Assembly: GCF_900143535.1 (NCBI RefSeq)
Contig: NZ_FRFA01000001.1
Span: 101,552 to 165,551, forward strand
DNA length: 64,000 bases
Origin: Tateyamaria sp. Alg231-49
GTDB taxonomy: Bacteria > Pseudomonadota > Alphaproteobacteria > Rhodobacterales > Rhodobacteraceae
Reading direction: 5' to 3'
Shown: one piece after another, positions 37,064 to 45,459 of the stretch
Numbering within the stretch: position 1 is the stretch's first letter
Layout: each line of letters starts with the position of its first letter
The notes under the pieces: model-generated
What the model was told of the DNA's origin: nothing
The model's input: the letters and a program-made list of their open reading frames with translations, nothing else
Databases searched by the model: none
Position numbers and translations under genes: made by a program

Positions 37064-37686
37064 GCGAACTCGATCCCCTCGCGGATGAAACCCAAGCCAT
37101 CTATGAGCGGCAAGCGGCACGCTATGATGCCAACCGGTCGCGCGCATTGTTTGAGGCGCGATGGCTGGCGCGATTTGCGGCCAGCCTCGCGCCGGGTGCG
37201 CATGTGCTTGATCTGGGATGCGGAACCGGCGAACCAATCGCGCGTTGGTTCATGGCTGAAGGGTTCAAAGTCACCGGCGTCGATTTCGCGAACGCGATGC
37301 TCGACATTGCCCGCAGTCGTTGGCCAGATGGGGATTGGCGCGATGGCGACATGCGCACCCTCGATCTGGGGCAGACGTTCGACGGGATCATCGCGTGGAA
37401 CAGCTTTTTCCATTTGCGGCCCGACGAACAACGCGTTTGCATCGCGCATCTGGCAGACCATCTTGCTCCGGGCGCGCCATTGATGCTCACTGTCGGCCCG
37501 CGTGCAGGCGAAGTCAGCGGAACCGTGGGCGAGGACACAGTTTACCACGCGTCCCTGTCCCCGGCAGGCTACGCGTCCTGCCTCGAAGCGCACGGCCTGC
37601 GCCTCACCGGATTTCTGGCCGAAGACCCAGAAGCCAATGAACACAGCGTGCTGATGGCACGCAAAGACCACGATCAGGAGACTTAA
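37060..37686 (+). CDS. Class I SAM-dependent methyltransferase
   Basis: A 208-residue methyltransferase with motif I VLDLGCGTGEPIARWF, motif II GVDFANAMLDIARSRWP, DGDMRTLDLGQTFDGIIAWN and LAPGAPLMLTVGPRAGEV. The N-terminal DETQAIYERQAARYDANRSR helix is typical of small-molecule methyltransferases. The substrate is not evident. It couples to the gene before and is followed by a MetE-like gene, which would be a logical partner if the pathway moves methyl groups (inference). Confidence 0.82.
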   Translation: MSELDPLADETQAIYERQAARYDANRSRALFEARWLARFAASLAPGAHVLDLGCGTGEPIARWFMAEGFKVTGVDFANAMLDIARSRWPDGDWRDGDMRTLDLGQTFDGIIAWNSFFHLRPDEQRVCIAHLADHLAPGAPLMLTVGPRAGEVSGTVGEDTVYHASLSPAGYASCLEAHGLRLTGFLAEDPEANEHSVLMARKDHDQET

Positions 37687-37687
37687 A

Positions 37688-38812
37688 GTGACCATTCTGA
37701 CCACCCACGCCGGCAGCCTGCCACGGACCCAAGAGGTCGTGGATTTCATTTTTGCGCGCGAACACGGCAAGGATTACGACCAAGCCGCATTTGATGCGGC
37801 CATGACGGCTGCAGTCGATGTCACGGTGGGCAAACAGGTGGCCGCAGGCGTCGGGATCGTCAGTGACGGCGAGACGTCCAAAATCAGCTACGCGACCTAC
37901 GTCAAAGACCGCTACACCGGCTTTTCCGGCGACAGCCCGCGCAACGCACCTGCCGACCTCAAACAATTCCCCGGCTTCCTCAAGCGGTTGGCAAACGAAG
38001 GCGGCACACCGCAATACGCCCGCCCCATGTGCACGGGCGAGGTCAAGAGCCGCGGACAGGGCGAGTTGGAAAAAGACATCGCAAACCTCAAAGCAGCTAT
38101 GGCCAAGCATGGCGCACCGCGTGGGTTTATGAACGCAGCCTCACCAGGGGTTATCTCTCTGTTCCTGCAGAACGATTTCTATCCAACACGCGACGCATAC
38201 CTCGCCGCTCTGGCCGATGCGATGAAGGCAGAATACGACACAATCATCGCCGCAGGGCTCGATCTGCAACTTGATTGCCCGGACCTCGCGCTCAGCCGTC
38301 ACATGCTGTTCGCAGACCTGTCGGATGCTGAATTCGTCAAGATCGCCGACGCCCATGTGGAGGCGCTCAATCACGCATTGCGCGACATTCCTGCGGAAAA
38401 GGTGCGGGTGCACATCTGTTGGGGCAACTATGAGGGGCCGCACGTCTGCGACATCGACATGGACACTGTTTTCCCGACACTCATGTCCACGCGGGCCTCG
38501 TACCTGCTTTTTGAAACATCAAATCCGCGCCATGCGCACGAATGGACAGTATTCCGCGACCGCAAGGCGGAAATCCCGGACAACAAGGTTCTGGTGCCGG
38601 GCGTCGTGGACACCACCACGAACTTTGTCGAACACCCGCAAGTGGTCTCGCAACGAATCGAACGCTTCACTGACATCGTGGGCAAAGACCGCGTTGTGGC
38701 GGGCAGCGATTGCGGCTTTGGCACTTTTGCAGGCTTTGGCGCGGTCGATCCCGACATCGCCTATGCCAAACTCGAGGCGCTGTCTCAGGGCGCGGGCCTT
38801 GTCTCCGCTTAA
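37688..38812 (+). CDS. MetE-like (cobalamin-independent methionine synthase II family) protein
   Basis: A 374-residue protein of the UROD/MetE-C-like TIM-barrel family, half the size of full MetE. Substrate and metal-site features are THAGSLPRTQEVVDFIF, VSDGETSKISYATYVKDR, VHICWGNYEGPH (zinc His and Cys) and GSDCGFGTFAGFG (second Cys). The MetE N-terminal folate-binding half is absent, so it is likely a catabolic or salvage methyl- or alkyl-transferase using thiol acceptors. It starts with GTG at 37688 after an AGGAG site. Its end overlaps the CIA30 gene. Confidence 0.85.
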   Translation: MTILTTHAGSLPRTQEVVDFIFAREHGKDYDQAAFDAAMTAAVDVTVGKQVAAGVGIVSDGETSKISYATYVKDRYTGFSGDSPRNAPADLKQFPGFLKRLANEGGTPQYARPMCTGEVKSRGQGELEKDIANLKAAMAKHGAPRGFMNAASPGVISLFLQNDFYPTRDAYLAALADAMKAEYDTIIAAGLDLQLDCPDLALSRHMLFADLSDAEFVKIADAHVEALNHALRDIPAEKVRVHICWGNYEGPHVCDIDMDTVFPTLMSTRASYLLFETSNPRHAHEWTVFRDRKAEIPDNKVLVPGVVDTTTNFVEHPQVVSQRIERFTDIVGKDRVVAGSDCGFGTFAGFGAVDPDIAYAKLEALSQGAGLVSA

Positions 38813-39335
38813 GGCGGTCGTCCTGTGCGCGCTGTTGGCGGCCCCGACCCAAGCACAAGAGGCTGATATGAAATTGTCTCCAAACTGGGAGTACGTGGCA
38901 GACACGGTCATGGGCGGCGTGTCCCAAGGCCAAGCACGTCAGGAAACGGTGGCCGGACGAAAGGCCATCCGGCTGACGGGCACCGTATCACTCGACAACA
39001 ATGGCGGGTTTGTGCAGATCGCATTTGATCTGGCCGAGGGACGCGATTTTGATGCACGCAGCTATACTGGGCTGGTTTTCGAGGTGCTGGGCAACGGCGA
39101 AACCTATGATCTGCGATTGCGCACGCGTGCGCTGAATCGTCCCTGGCAATCCTTCCGCACAAGCTTTGTCGCGCCAGCGGAATGGACGGAAGTGCGCGTG
39201 CCATTTGACACGCTCGTTGCCCACAGGACAGATGCGGAATTTGATGCCGCAACTCTGCGTCGCGTTGGTATCCTCGCGATCGGAAAAGTCATGCAGGCAG
39301 ATATTTCCCTCTCGGCCATCGGGTTCTATCGCTAG
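38799..39335 (+). CDS. Secreted CIA30-domain protein, probable TTG start
   Basis: A protein of about 178 residues. Reading from the TTG at 38799 gives a signal peptide (LSPLKAVVLCALLAAPTQA, cleavage before QEAD) followed by a CIA30-type jelly-roll: WEYVADTVMGGVSQGQ, IRLTGTVSLDNNGGFVQIAF and TGLVFEVLGNGETYDLRLRT. An ATG at 38868 would remove the signal. The start overlaps the MetE-like gene by 14 bp. CIA30 is named after complex I assembly, but bacterial secreted members probably bind carbohydrate; function unproven. Confidence 0.72.
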   Translation: MSPLKAVVLCALLAAPTQAQEADMKLSPNWEYVADTVMGGVSQGQARQETVAGRKAIRLTGTVSLDNNGGFVQIAFDLAEGRDFDARSYTGLVFEVLGNGETYDLRLRTRALNRPWQSFRTSFVAPAEWTEVRVPFDTLVAHRTDAEFDAATLRRVGILAIGKVMQADISLSAIGFYR

Positions 39336-39527
39336 GCCAAAGGTGCATCCACACACAGCCTTTTGTGCGTAGCAAATGGGCACCCAAACGCACTACCCCT
39401 TTATTTTTCTAAACATATGACGCTAAATACAGTCACGCATTTTGATTAGCGGTTTTTTCGTGTTTTGATTTAGGCGCTGCGTTCTCTTTTTGGGGAAGGG
39501 ACCAGCGCTGTTGGAGGGTCCATTGCC
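39336..39527. other. AT-rich intergenic region before the cyclase-FHA gene
   Basis: 192 bp, much more AT-rich than its surroundings (TTTATTTTTCTAAACATATG near 39400). It separates the long gene run from the cyclase and probably carries the cyclase promoter. GGAGGG lies 10 bp before the cyclase ATG. No clear terminator hairpin was found. Confidence 0.5.
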
Positions 39528-40418
39528 ATGAGGGTTGAGCGCGCAATATTGCTTGCCGATGTGTCGGGCAGCACTGCGCTGTACCGAAGCCACGGTGACG
39601 AACGCGCAAGCCAGCTCGTATTTGAATGCGTGGAAGGCATGCAAAAGATCGCCACGATCCACGGCGGTGAGTTTGTGCGCTCCAAGGGCGACGACGTACT
39701 GTGCCTGTTTGCAGGCGCAGACGCGGCGATCGCAGCCGCGGGCGATATGATGACTCATGGCGCGCGGGGCGAGGTGTCGCTGCATGCAGGGCTCCATTGG
39801 GGACTTGTGGTGCATCGCGGGACCGAACTGTTCGGGGACGCCATCAACATTGCCGCGCGCCTGTCCAGCCAAGCCAAAGAAAACGAAGTTTTGATGAGTC
39901 GCGAACTGGTCAACTACACCAAGTCTGTTGACCGCGACACGCTCCGTTCGATCGGGGAACACACGCTCAAGGGCATCAATATGCCAACCGAGATCTTCGC
40001 TCTGATGGCGGGCGGAGACGAAGACGGTGGCGTGACCAGCTTTGCCGCCCAACCCACTATGTTTCAGGCACAGCGCAAGGAGACGGTGGCCAAAACCGCC
40101 GTGCGGCTGTCTTGGATGAACTGGTCTCAGGACATCCACGAGGGACAACAGATCACCGTGGGCCGTTCGTCTGCCTGCGGGCTTGTCGTACCCGAAGCAT
40201 GGGTGTCGCGCGTGCATGCGGCGATCTCCGTGCGAGGCGGGATCGTGGAGTTCAAAGACAGCTCATCCGCGGGAACGACACTCACGATCGGCACTGCCCC
40301 CGAATTCTACATCTGCCGCCAGACCGTGGCCCTCACCGGTTCGGGATCTATCGCGCTGGGCGGCGTCGCCTCCGGCGAAGCCCCGCGCATCACCTACGAA
40401 GTGGTGCAGGTCGACTAG
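39528..40418 (+). CDS. Class III adenylate/guanylate cyclase fused to an FHA domain
   Basis: A 296-residue soluble signalling protein. Residues 1-165 are a class III nucleotide cyclase catalytic domain: metal Asp D11 in LLADVSGSTALYR, the second Asp in RSKGDDVLCLFAG, FGDAINIAARLSSQA and the ending LKGINMPTEIFAL. From about residue 205 an FHA domain follows: QITVGRSSACGLVVPEAWVS then RVHAAIS, with the GR and SRxH residues that bind phosphothreonine. It probably makes cAMP in response to Ser/Thr phosphorylation of a partner. No kinase is encoded nearby. Confidence 0.88.
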   Translation: MRVERAILLADVSGSTALYRSHGDERASQLVFECVEGMQKIATIHGGEFVRSKGDDVLCLFAGADAAIAAAGDMMTHGARGEVSLHAGLHWGLVVHRGTELFGDAINIAARLSSQAKENEVLMSRELVNYTKSVDRDTLRSIGEHTLKGINMPTEIFALMAGGDEDGGVTSFAAQPTMFQAQRKETVAKTAVRLSWMNWSQDIHEGQQITVGRSSACGLVVPEAWVSRVHAAISVRGGIVEFKDSSSAGTTLTIGTAPEFYICRQTVALTGSGSIALGGVASGEAPRITYEVVQVD

Positions 40419-41650
40419 ACCTCGCGCGGCGCGGGCGCACCGCCCTCAAAACTGTTGCCATTCTGATAATCGCAAGGCGCGTCCTGCATCTGCAAATGCA
40501 ATCCGTCCCCGTCGTAAGGATGGGCACGGGCAAGCGCTTCGTCGACATCAATCCCCAGTCCAGGCGCATCCGAGGGCGTGATGAAACCATCCTCCACCCG
40601 GATCGCGCCCTTGATCAACTGATCATGGAACGGCGTTTCTATTGTCTCGCACATCAGGATGTTCGGAATCGAAGCCGCCAGTTGCACGTTTGCTGCCCAC
40701 TCAACAGGGCCTGCATACAGGTGCGGCGCCATCTGGGCGTTGTAGACCTCCGCGATGGCGGCGACCTTTTTCATCTCCCAGATACCGCCCGCCCGGCCAA
40801 GTGCTGGCTGCACAATGCTTGCCGCACCGCTGCGCAAGACGGGTGCAAATTCGGCCTTCGTGGTTAGGCGTTCGCCCGTCGCCACCGGAATACGCACCGC
40901 GCGGGCGACCTTGGCCATCTCCTCCACCGCATCCGGCGGGATCGGCTCTTCGAACCACAGCGGCGCATAGGGCTCAATCGCCTGACCCAAACGGATCGCC
41001 CCCGCCGTGGTGAACTGCCCATGGGTGCCAAAAAGCAGATCGGCCCGGTCTCCCACGGCTTCCCGGATCGCTTTGCAAAAGGCGACAGACATAGAAATGT
41101 CACGCATGCCCGGCATATGCCCGCCGCGCATGGTGTAGGGGCCCGCGGGGTCAAATTTTACGGCTGTGTATCCACGATCAACGCAGTCGAGGGCTGACTC
41201 AGCCGCCATCTCCGGCGACGTCCAGAAATCCTCAAGCAAATGATGGGGCAGGGGGTAAAGGTAAGTATAGGCGCGGATACGATCATTCATCCGCCCGCCC
41301 AACATTGCATGCACTGGCCGCCCACGGGCCTTGCCCACAATATCCCAACACGCGATTTCAAGCCCCGAAAAGGCGCCCATCACGGTCAAATCCGGGCGCT
41401 GGGTAAAGCCCGAAGAATAGGCACGGCGAAACATCAACTCGATGTCTTCGGGATTTTCACCGGCCATATGGCGGTCAAACACATCCTCAATGACAGCGCG
41501 CATCGCCGCAGGGCCGACGGACGAGGCATAACACTCGCCCCACCCGACAATCCCGTCATCCGTGGTCAGCTTCACCAATATCCAATACCGTCCACCCCAA
41601 CCGGGGGCCGGGGGTGCCGTGATGATGATGTCGAGATCGCGCAGTTTCAT
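40415..41650 (-). CDS. Enolase-superfamily sugar-acid dehydratase (mandelate racemase/galactonate dehydratase type)
   Basis: A 411-residue enzyme of the mandelate-racemase subgroup. The capping domain includes WGGRYWILVKLTTDDGIVGW; the barrel has the Kx-type helix YTAVKFDPAGPY, then metal-binding residues in ADLLFGTHGQF, WFEEPIPPDAVEEM and ATGERLTTKAEF, and a final histidine in APHLYAGPVEWAA. It should dehydrate an acid sugar such as a galactonate or related aldonate. It is the last gene of a minus-strand run and overlaps the cyclase stop by 4 bp. The exact sugar acid is not readable. Confidence 0.86.
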   Translation of the reverse strand: MKLRDLDIIITAPPAPGWGGRYWILVKLTTDDGIVGWGECYASSVGPAAMRAVIEDVFDRHMAGENPEDIELMFRRAYSSGFTQRPDLTVMGAFSGLEIACWDIVGKARGRPVHAMLGGRMNDRIRAYTYLYPLPHHLLEDFWTSPEMAAESALDCVDRGYTAVKFDPAGPYTMRGGHMPGMRDISMSVAFCKAIREAVGDRADLLFGTHGQFTTAGAIRLGQAIEPYAPLWFEEPIPPDAVEEMAKVARAVRIPVATGERLTTKAEFAPVLRSGAASIVQPALGRAGGIWEMKKVAAIAEVYNAQMAPHLYAGPVEWAANVQLAASIPNILMCETIETPFHDQLIKGAIRVEDGFITPSDAPGLGIDVDEALARAHPYDGDGLHLQMQDAPCDYQNGNSFEGGAPAPREV

Positions 41651-41660
41651 GATGCGTCCC

Positions 41661-41715
41661 TTCTCTGATTTAAAAAATCCCGGGGGAGTCCCGCAGGGAC
41701 GGGGGCTGGCCCCCT
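41661..41715 (-). repeat. Intergenic palindromic repeat element, copy B
   Basis: On the minus strand it reads AAAGGGGGCCAGCCCCC, then GTCCCTGCGGGACTCCCCC, then GGGATTTTTTAAATCAGAG. It matches copy A at 29012-29070 block for block. It lies between the alcohol dehydrogenase stop and the dehydratase start. Confidence 0.7.
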
Positions 41716-42807
41716 TTACCGGTTAAACATGATCACGTTGCGCCGGGCTTTGCCGCCCTTGGTATCCGCAATCGCGTCATTGATCTGATCAAGCGACCAC
41801 CGGCCGGAAATCAGGCTGTCCAATTGCAAGCGGCCTTGCAGATACAAGTCGACCATCCAGGGGATATCGCGCTGGATCACCACATCGCCCATTTTTGAGC
41901 CGACCATACCCTGACCCAGATATGCGAGATTGACGGGTTCGTATTCCGCCATCGCACCAGAATGCGGCATGCCGACCATAACGACCTTGCCACCACGACC
42001 AAGATACCTTGGAGCCTGATCATAGGCGGGGATCGCGCCAACAGTCACGATGACGGCTTCGGCGCCTTTGCCGCCAAGGGCTTTATAGGCTTCGCGCCAT
42101 GGCGCTTCGCCCGTGGCCAACACACCGTGCGTTGCTCCAAAGGCGGTCGCGTCATCCAGTTTGTCCTCGGTCATGTCAACGGCGACGATGCGGCGGGCCC
42201 CGGCGATACGTGCCCCCTGAATAGCGTTCAGGCCCACGCCGCCGGCACCGATGACCACGACATCCTCACCTGCCCGCAAGCCTGCTGCGTTCACCACAGC
42301 GCCGACGCCCGTGATCACACCGCAAGCAATCAGGCTGGCCGCGTCCATCGGCATTGAGGCGGGGACTTTGACCAACTGGCTCTGATCCACGACCACTTTT
42401 TCGGCAAATGCGCCGCAGGCCATGGCCTGATGCAGCATACCATCATCTGCCGTGCGGATCGGACCCTGGTCTCCGTCATATGGGGTCTCGCAAATGGTGG
42501 GCTTGCCCCCGGCACAAGACGGGCAGGTGCCGCAGGCCCGGATCAGTGTAACGACGACACTGTCGCCCACAGCGACACCTTGCACGGTATCTCCAACGGC
42601 GCTGACGACACCAGCGGCCTCGTGCCCATAAACCGCAGGCAAACTGCCACCCCATGCACCATCTGCAAAGGAAATGTCGGAATGGCAAATAGCGACCGCG
42701 TGCAGGGTCACTTCGACTTCGCCCACCTTGGGCGCTCTCAATTGGATGTCTTCTATTACGAGGGGGGCGCCGAATTCGTGGCACACGGCCGCTTTGATTG
42801 TCTGCAT
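41716..42807 (-). CDS. Zinc-dependent alcohol dehydrogenase (MDR family, class III-like)
   Basis: A 363-residue medium-chain dehydrogenase. The N-terminal zinc site is in AVAICHSDISFADGAW and GHEAAGVVSAVGD; the structural zinc region is RACGTCPSCAGGKPTICETP; the cofactor loop is VVIGAGGVGLNAIQGARIAG. It oxidises an alcohol or formaldehyde-like adduct with NAD. The ATG at 42807 (MQTIKAAVCHEF) has AAGGGA upstream; the longer frame to 42948 would run into the MFS gene's end. It precedes the enolase-superfamily gene with the repeat element between, so both may act on one sugar-type substrate. Confidence 0.9.
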   Translation of the reverse strand: MQTIKAAVCHEFGAPLVIEDIQLRAPKVGEVEVTLHAVAICHSDISFADGAWGGSLPAVYGHEAAGVVSAVGDTVQGVAVGDSVVVTLIRACGTCPSCAGGKPTICETPYDGDQGPIRTADDGMLHQAMACGAFAEKVVVDQSQLVKVPASMPMDAASLIACGVITGVGAVVNAAGLRAGEDVVVIGAGGVGLNAIQGARIAGARRIVAVDMTEDKLDDATAFGATHGVLATGEAPWREAYKALGGKGAEAVIVTVGAIPAYDQAPRYLGRGGKVVMVGMPHSGAMAEYEPVNLAYLGQGMVGSKMGDVVIQRDIPWMVDLYLQGRLQLDSLISGRWSLDQINDAIADTKGGKARRNVIMFNR

Positions 42808-42907
42808 GTCTGTCCCTTGTCGCGCGCTCATTATGACTGTGTTTGGTGTTTCGATTTTAGGGACGGTGGCGCAGGCGCGCGACACTCGCAAGAGCAATTG
42901 CGACCTC

Positions 42908-44137
42908 TCAAGGTCGTTGATCGCCGGTAACGTCGCGAGAGACCGCAATTTTTCCTACGCGCAAGAACACCATCAAACTGACAGCCATGAGAATTGCGGA
43001 TAGATAAAACGATGCTCCGGGCATGTAGACCGGGGCTCCCGGTTCGGTGAACGCATAAAACACGTAGGTCATGATCATCGGCGAAATGATCATCGCCAGC
43101 GCCGAAACAGAGGTCAGCGCGCCCTGCAACTCGCCCTGCTGGTTGTCATCAACTGCCTTCGACATAATCCCCTGAAGCGCAGGTGTAATCACCGCAGGCA
43201 GCGCCGCCAAAGGCGTCAGCATCAGCAGCCAAAATCCCGAACTCGTAAACCCTATCAAAAGGAATACGCCGACATCTGCCACATGTCCGTAAATCACCGA
43301 ACCCCGTTCGCCTATCGTGCGCAAGATGGGCCGGATCAGTACCCCCTGTACGATGGCCATGGAAATCCCGAACAGCCCCAGCGACAGCCCCCGCATTCCC
43401 GGCGACCAGTCAAAGCGCTCCAGCGTGTAAAAACTCCAGATCGCCGGATAGACGGTAAAGGCCACCTGATAGATGAAAAACACCACCAGCAACGGGCCTA
43501 GGCCGGGCAGGCGGGCGAGGTATTTGAACAGGCCAAACGGGTTTGCGCGCCGCCACTCAAACGGGCGGCGGATGCGGTCATCCACAGTTTCTTTCAACAC
43601 GAAATAGCCAAATACAGCGTTCAGTGCTGCCAGCCCCGCAGCCGCATAAAACGGCGCGCGGGTGCCGTACTCTGCCAGAACGCCGCCGATCAATGGGCCA
43701 AAGACGAACCCCATCCCAAAGGCCGCCCCGATCAGTCCGAAATTCGCAGCCTTTTGCGCAGGCTTGGAAATGTCGGCCATATAGGCGTTCGCTGTTGACT
43801 GAGTGGCCGCCGTGATCCCGCCTACAACGCGCCCTGCCAGCAGTAACCAGATGGAACCTGCGACCGCCATCACGAGATAGTCTGCTGCCATAACAACCAA
43901 TGAAATGAGCAATACAGGCCGCCGCCCAAACCGGTCCGACAACGCACCGATCACAGGGCCAAACAGAAACTGCATCAACGCAAATATCGTCGACAACACG
44001 CCGCCCCATAAGGCGGCCGACCCAATGTTTCCGCCCCGAACTTCCTGAATGAGGTCAGGCATGACAGGGACGATCAAACCGATGCCCATCGCATCCAGCA
44101 TCACTGTAAACAGAATAAAGACGACGGGCAGCTTCAC
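42908..44137 (-). CDS. MFS exporter, TCR/Tet family
   Basis: A 409-residue membrane protein with twelve predicted helices in two halves and the MFS loop motif GALSDRFGRRPVLLISL between helices 2 and 3. The end of helix 5 has GFVFGPLIGGVLAEYG, the motif of 14- or 12-helix drug exporters of the TetA type. It exports a drug or metabolite by proton antiport. It overlaps pcaB by ATGA. The substrate is unknown; position beside pcaB/pcaD suggests an aromatic acid, but that is only a guess. Confidence 0.87.
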   Translation of the reverse strand: MKLPVVFILFTVMLDAMGIGLIVPVMPDLIQEVRGGNIGSAALWGGVLSTIFALMQFLFGPVIGALSDRFGRRPVLLISLVVMAADYLVMAVAGSIWLLLAGRVVGGITAATQSTANAYMADISKPAQKAANFGLIGAAFGMGFVFGPLIGGVLAEYGTRAPFYAAAGLAALNAVFGYFVLKETVDDRIRRPFEWRRANPFGLFKYLARLPGLGPLLVVFFIYQVAFTVYPAIWSFYTLERFDWSPGMRGLSLGLFGISMAIVQGVLIRPILRTIGERGSVIYGHVADVGVFLLIGFTSSGFWLLMLTPLAALPAVITPALQGIMSKAVDDNQQGELQGALTSVSALAMIISPMIMTYVFYAFTEPGAPVYMPGASFYLSAILMAVSLMVFLRVGKIAVSRDVTGDQRP

Positions 44138-45456
44138 AGATCGGAAATCCGCTTGGCAAAGGCGCGTGCCGCGTCCGGGGCCAGACCCATTTGCCTGACA
44201 GGATCAAACAAATCGTCCGCTAAATCAGGATGCGCCGCTTGGGCCACAGCTTGCAGGGACACGCCGGTCTCAACGGCCTGCGCCACCAGCGCCTTGGTTG
44301 CGGCCTGCGCCTCTGGGCGGGGCATCTGGGCTGCGAGGGCAAAGCTCAGAGCTTCTGCGTGCAACAAACCCAAACCGTCAATATGCGTGCGCATCTGATC
44401 CGTCTGCGGGCTCAGGCCCTCCATCACGGCGCGGGCTGTTTCCAACGACGCCGCCGTTGACAGGGCAATCTGCGGCAGCACCATCCATTCGGTGAACCAC
44501 GCGGCCCCGTCGCGCTGATACTGGTGGGCAGAGGATGCCTGCAAACTCGCGCGCAGACCGGTCATCTGGTGGTTCAGCGCGACCAGAACCGATGGTGCCA
44601 CCGGGTTCTGTTTTTGCGGCATGGTCGAGGATGCTCCTGAACCGCCCAGACTAACCTCGCCCGTGTCCGAGCCGGTGAGGCCGATCACGCTGTGACCAAA
44701 CGCTGCAAGGGTGGCGGTCACGCCACTCATCCACTCTGCGATCCGCAAAATGGGTCCGCGGTCGGTGTGCCAACTGCGGCCCGGATCACCCAGACCCAAG
44801 GCGTCGGCCAGAGCCGCACGCGTCGCCACAGCCTCTGGCCCAAGGGCCGCGGATGTCCCGGCCGCCCCGCTCAAACTCACCCAAAGCGAGGCCGCTTTCA
44901 CAGCGGGCAGCGCCTCAAGCGCATCCGCCAGAGGGTCACCCCATTGTGCCAGCACCGCCCCCCAAGAGGTCACAGTCGCGTGTTGCCCATAGGTGCGCGC
45001 GGCCATTGGCGTGTCTGCGTGGTCCAGCGTCTGCTGCGACATCAAACGCAACACCGCCCGCAAGACCTCTTCTTGTGCGGCAAGAGTCTGGCGCAAACGC
45101 AGCATCAGGGCCGTGTCGATGATATCCTGACTTGTCGCCCCCCAATGAGCGTATTGCGCATGCTCCGGGGCCTCCATCGCCGTGCGAAAGGCGGCCACCA
45201 GTCTCGGCACGCAGACGCCATTCGTCGCCGTACTGTCGGCCAAACCGGCCGGATCGATCTGCACCTCAAGGCTGGAGCGGTGAACGAACGCGGCGCTGAT
45301 CTCGGGGATCACACCTTGCGCGCCCTGCACCTTGGCCAATGCCCCTTCAACCAGCAACATCGCGCGCACCTCGGCGCTGTCGCTCCAAAGCCGCCCAACG
45401 TCACCGGTGCCAAACAGCTTACCCAGCAAGGGGGATGCAAAAACGCTCGCCGCCAT
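44134..45456 (-). CDS. pcaB: 3-carboxy-cis,cis-muconate cycloisomerase
   Basis: A 440-residue member of the fumarase/aspartase superfamily. The signature is GSGASSTMPQKQNPVAPSVL, carrying the catalytic serine of the SSxMPxKxNP loop. The N-terminal helical domain has HWGATSQDIIDTALMLRLRQ, another conserved superfamily region with catalytic His/Thr-Ser. It cyclises 3-carboxy-cis,cis-muconate to a lactone in the protocatechuate branch of the beta-ketoadipate pathway. pcaD follows upstream in the transcript, but pcaHG and pcaC are missing here. Confidence 0.9.
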   Translation of the reverse strand: MAASVFASPLLGKLFGTGDVGRLWSDSAEVRAMLLVEGALAKVQGAQGVIPEISAAFVHRSSLEVQIDPAGLADSTATNGVCVPRLVAAFRTAMEAPEHAQYAHWGATSQDIIDTALMLRLRQTLAAQEEVLRAVLRLMSQQTLDHADTPMAARTYGQHATVTSWGAVLAQWGDPLADALEALPAVKAASLWVSLSGAAGTSAALGPEAVATRAALADALGLGDPGRSWHTDRGPILRIAEWMSGVTATLAAFGHSVIGLTGSDTGEVSLGGSGASSTMPQKQNPVAPSVLVALNHQMTGLRASLQASSAHQYQRDGAAWFTEWMVLPQIALSTAASLETARAVMEGLSPQTDQMRTHIDGLGLLHAEALSFALAAQMPRPEAQAATKALVAQAVETGVSLQAVAQAAHPDLADDLFDPVRQMGLAPDAARAFAKRISDL

Positions 45457-45459
45457 GGT

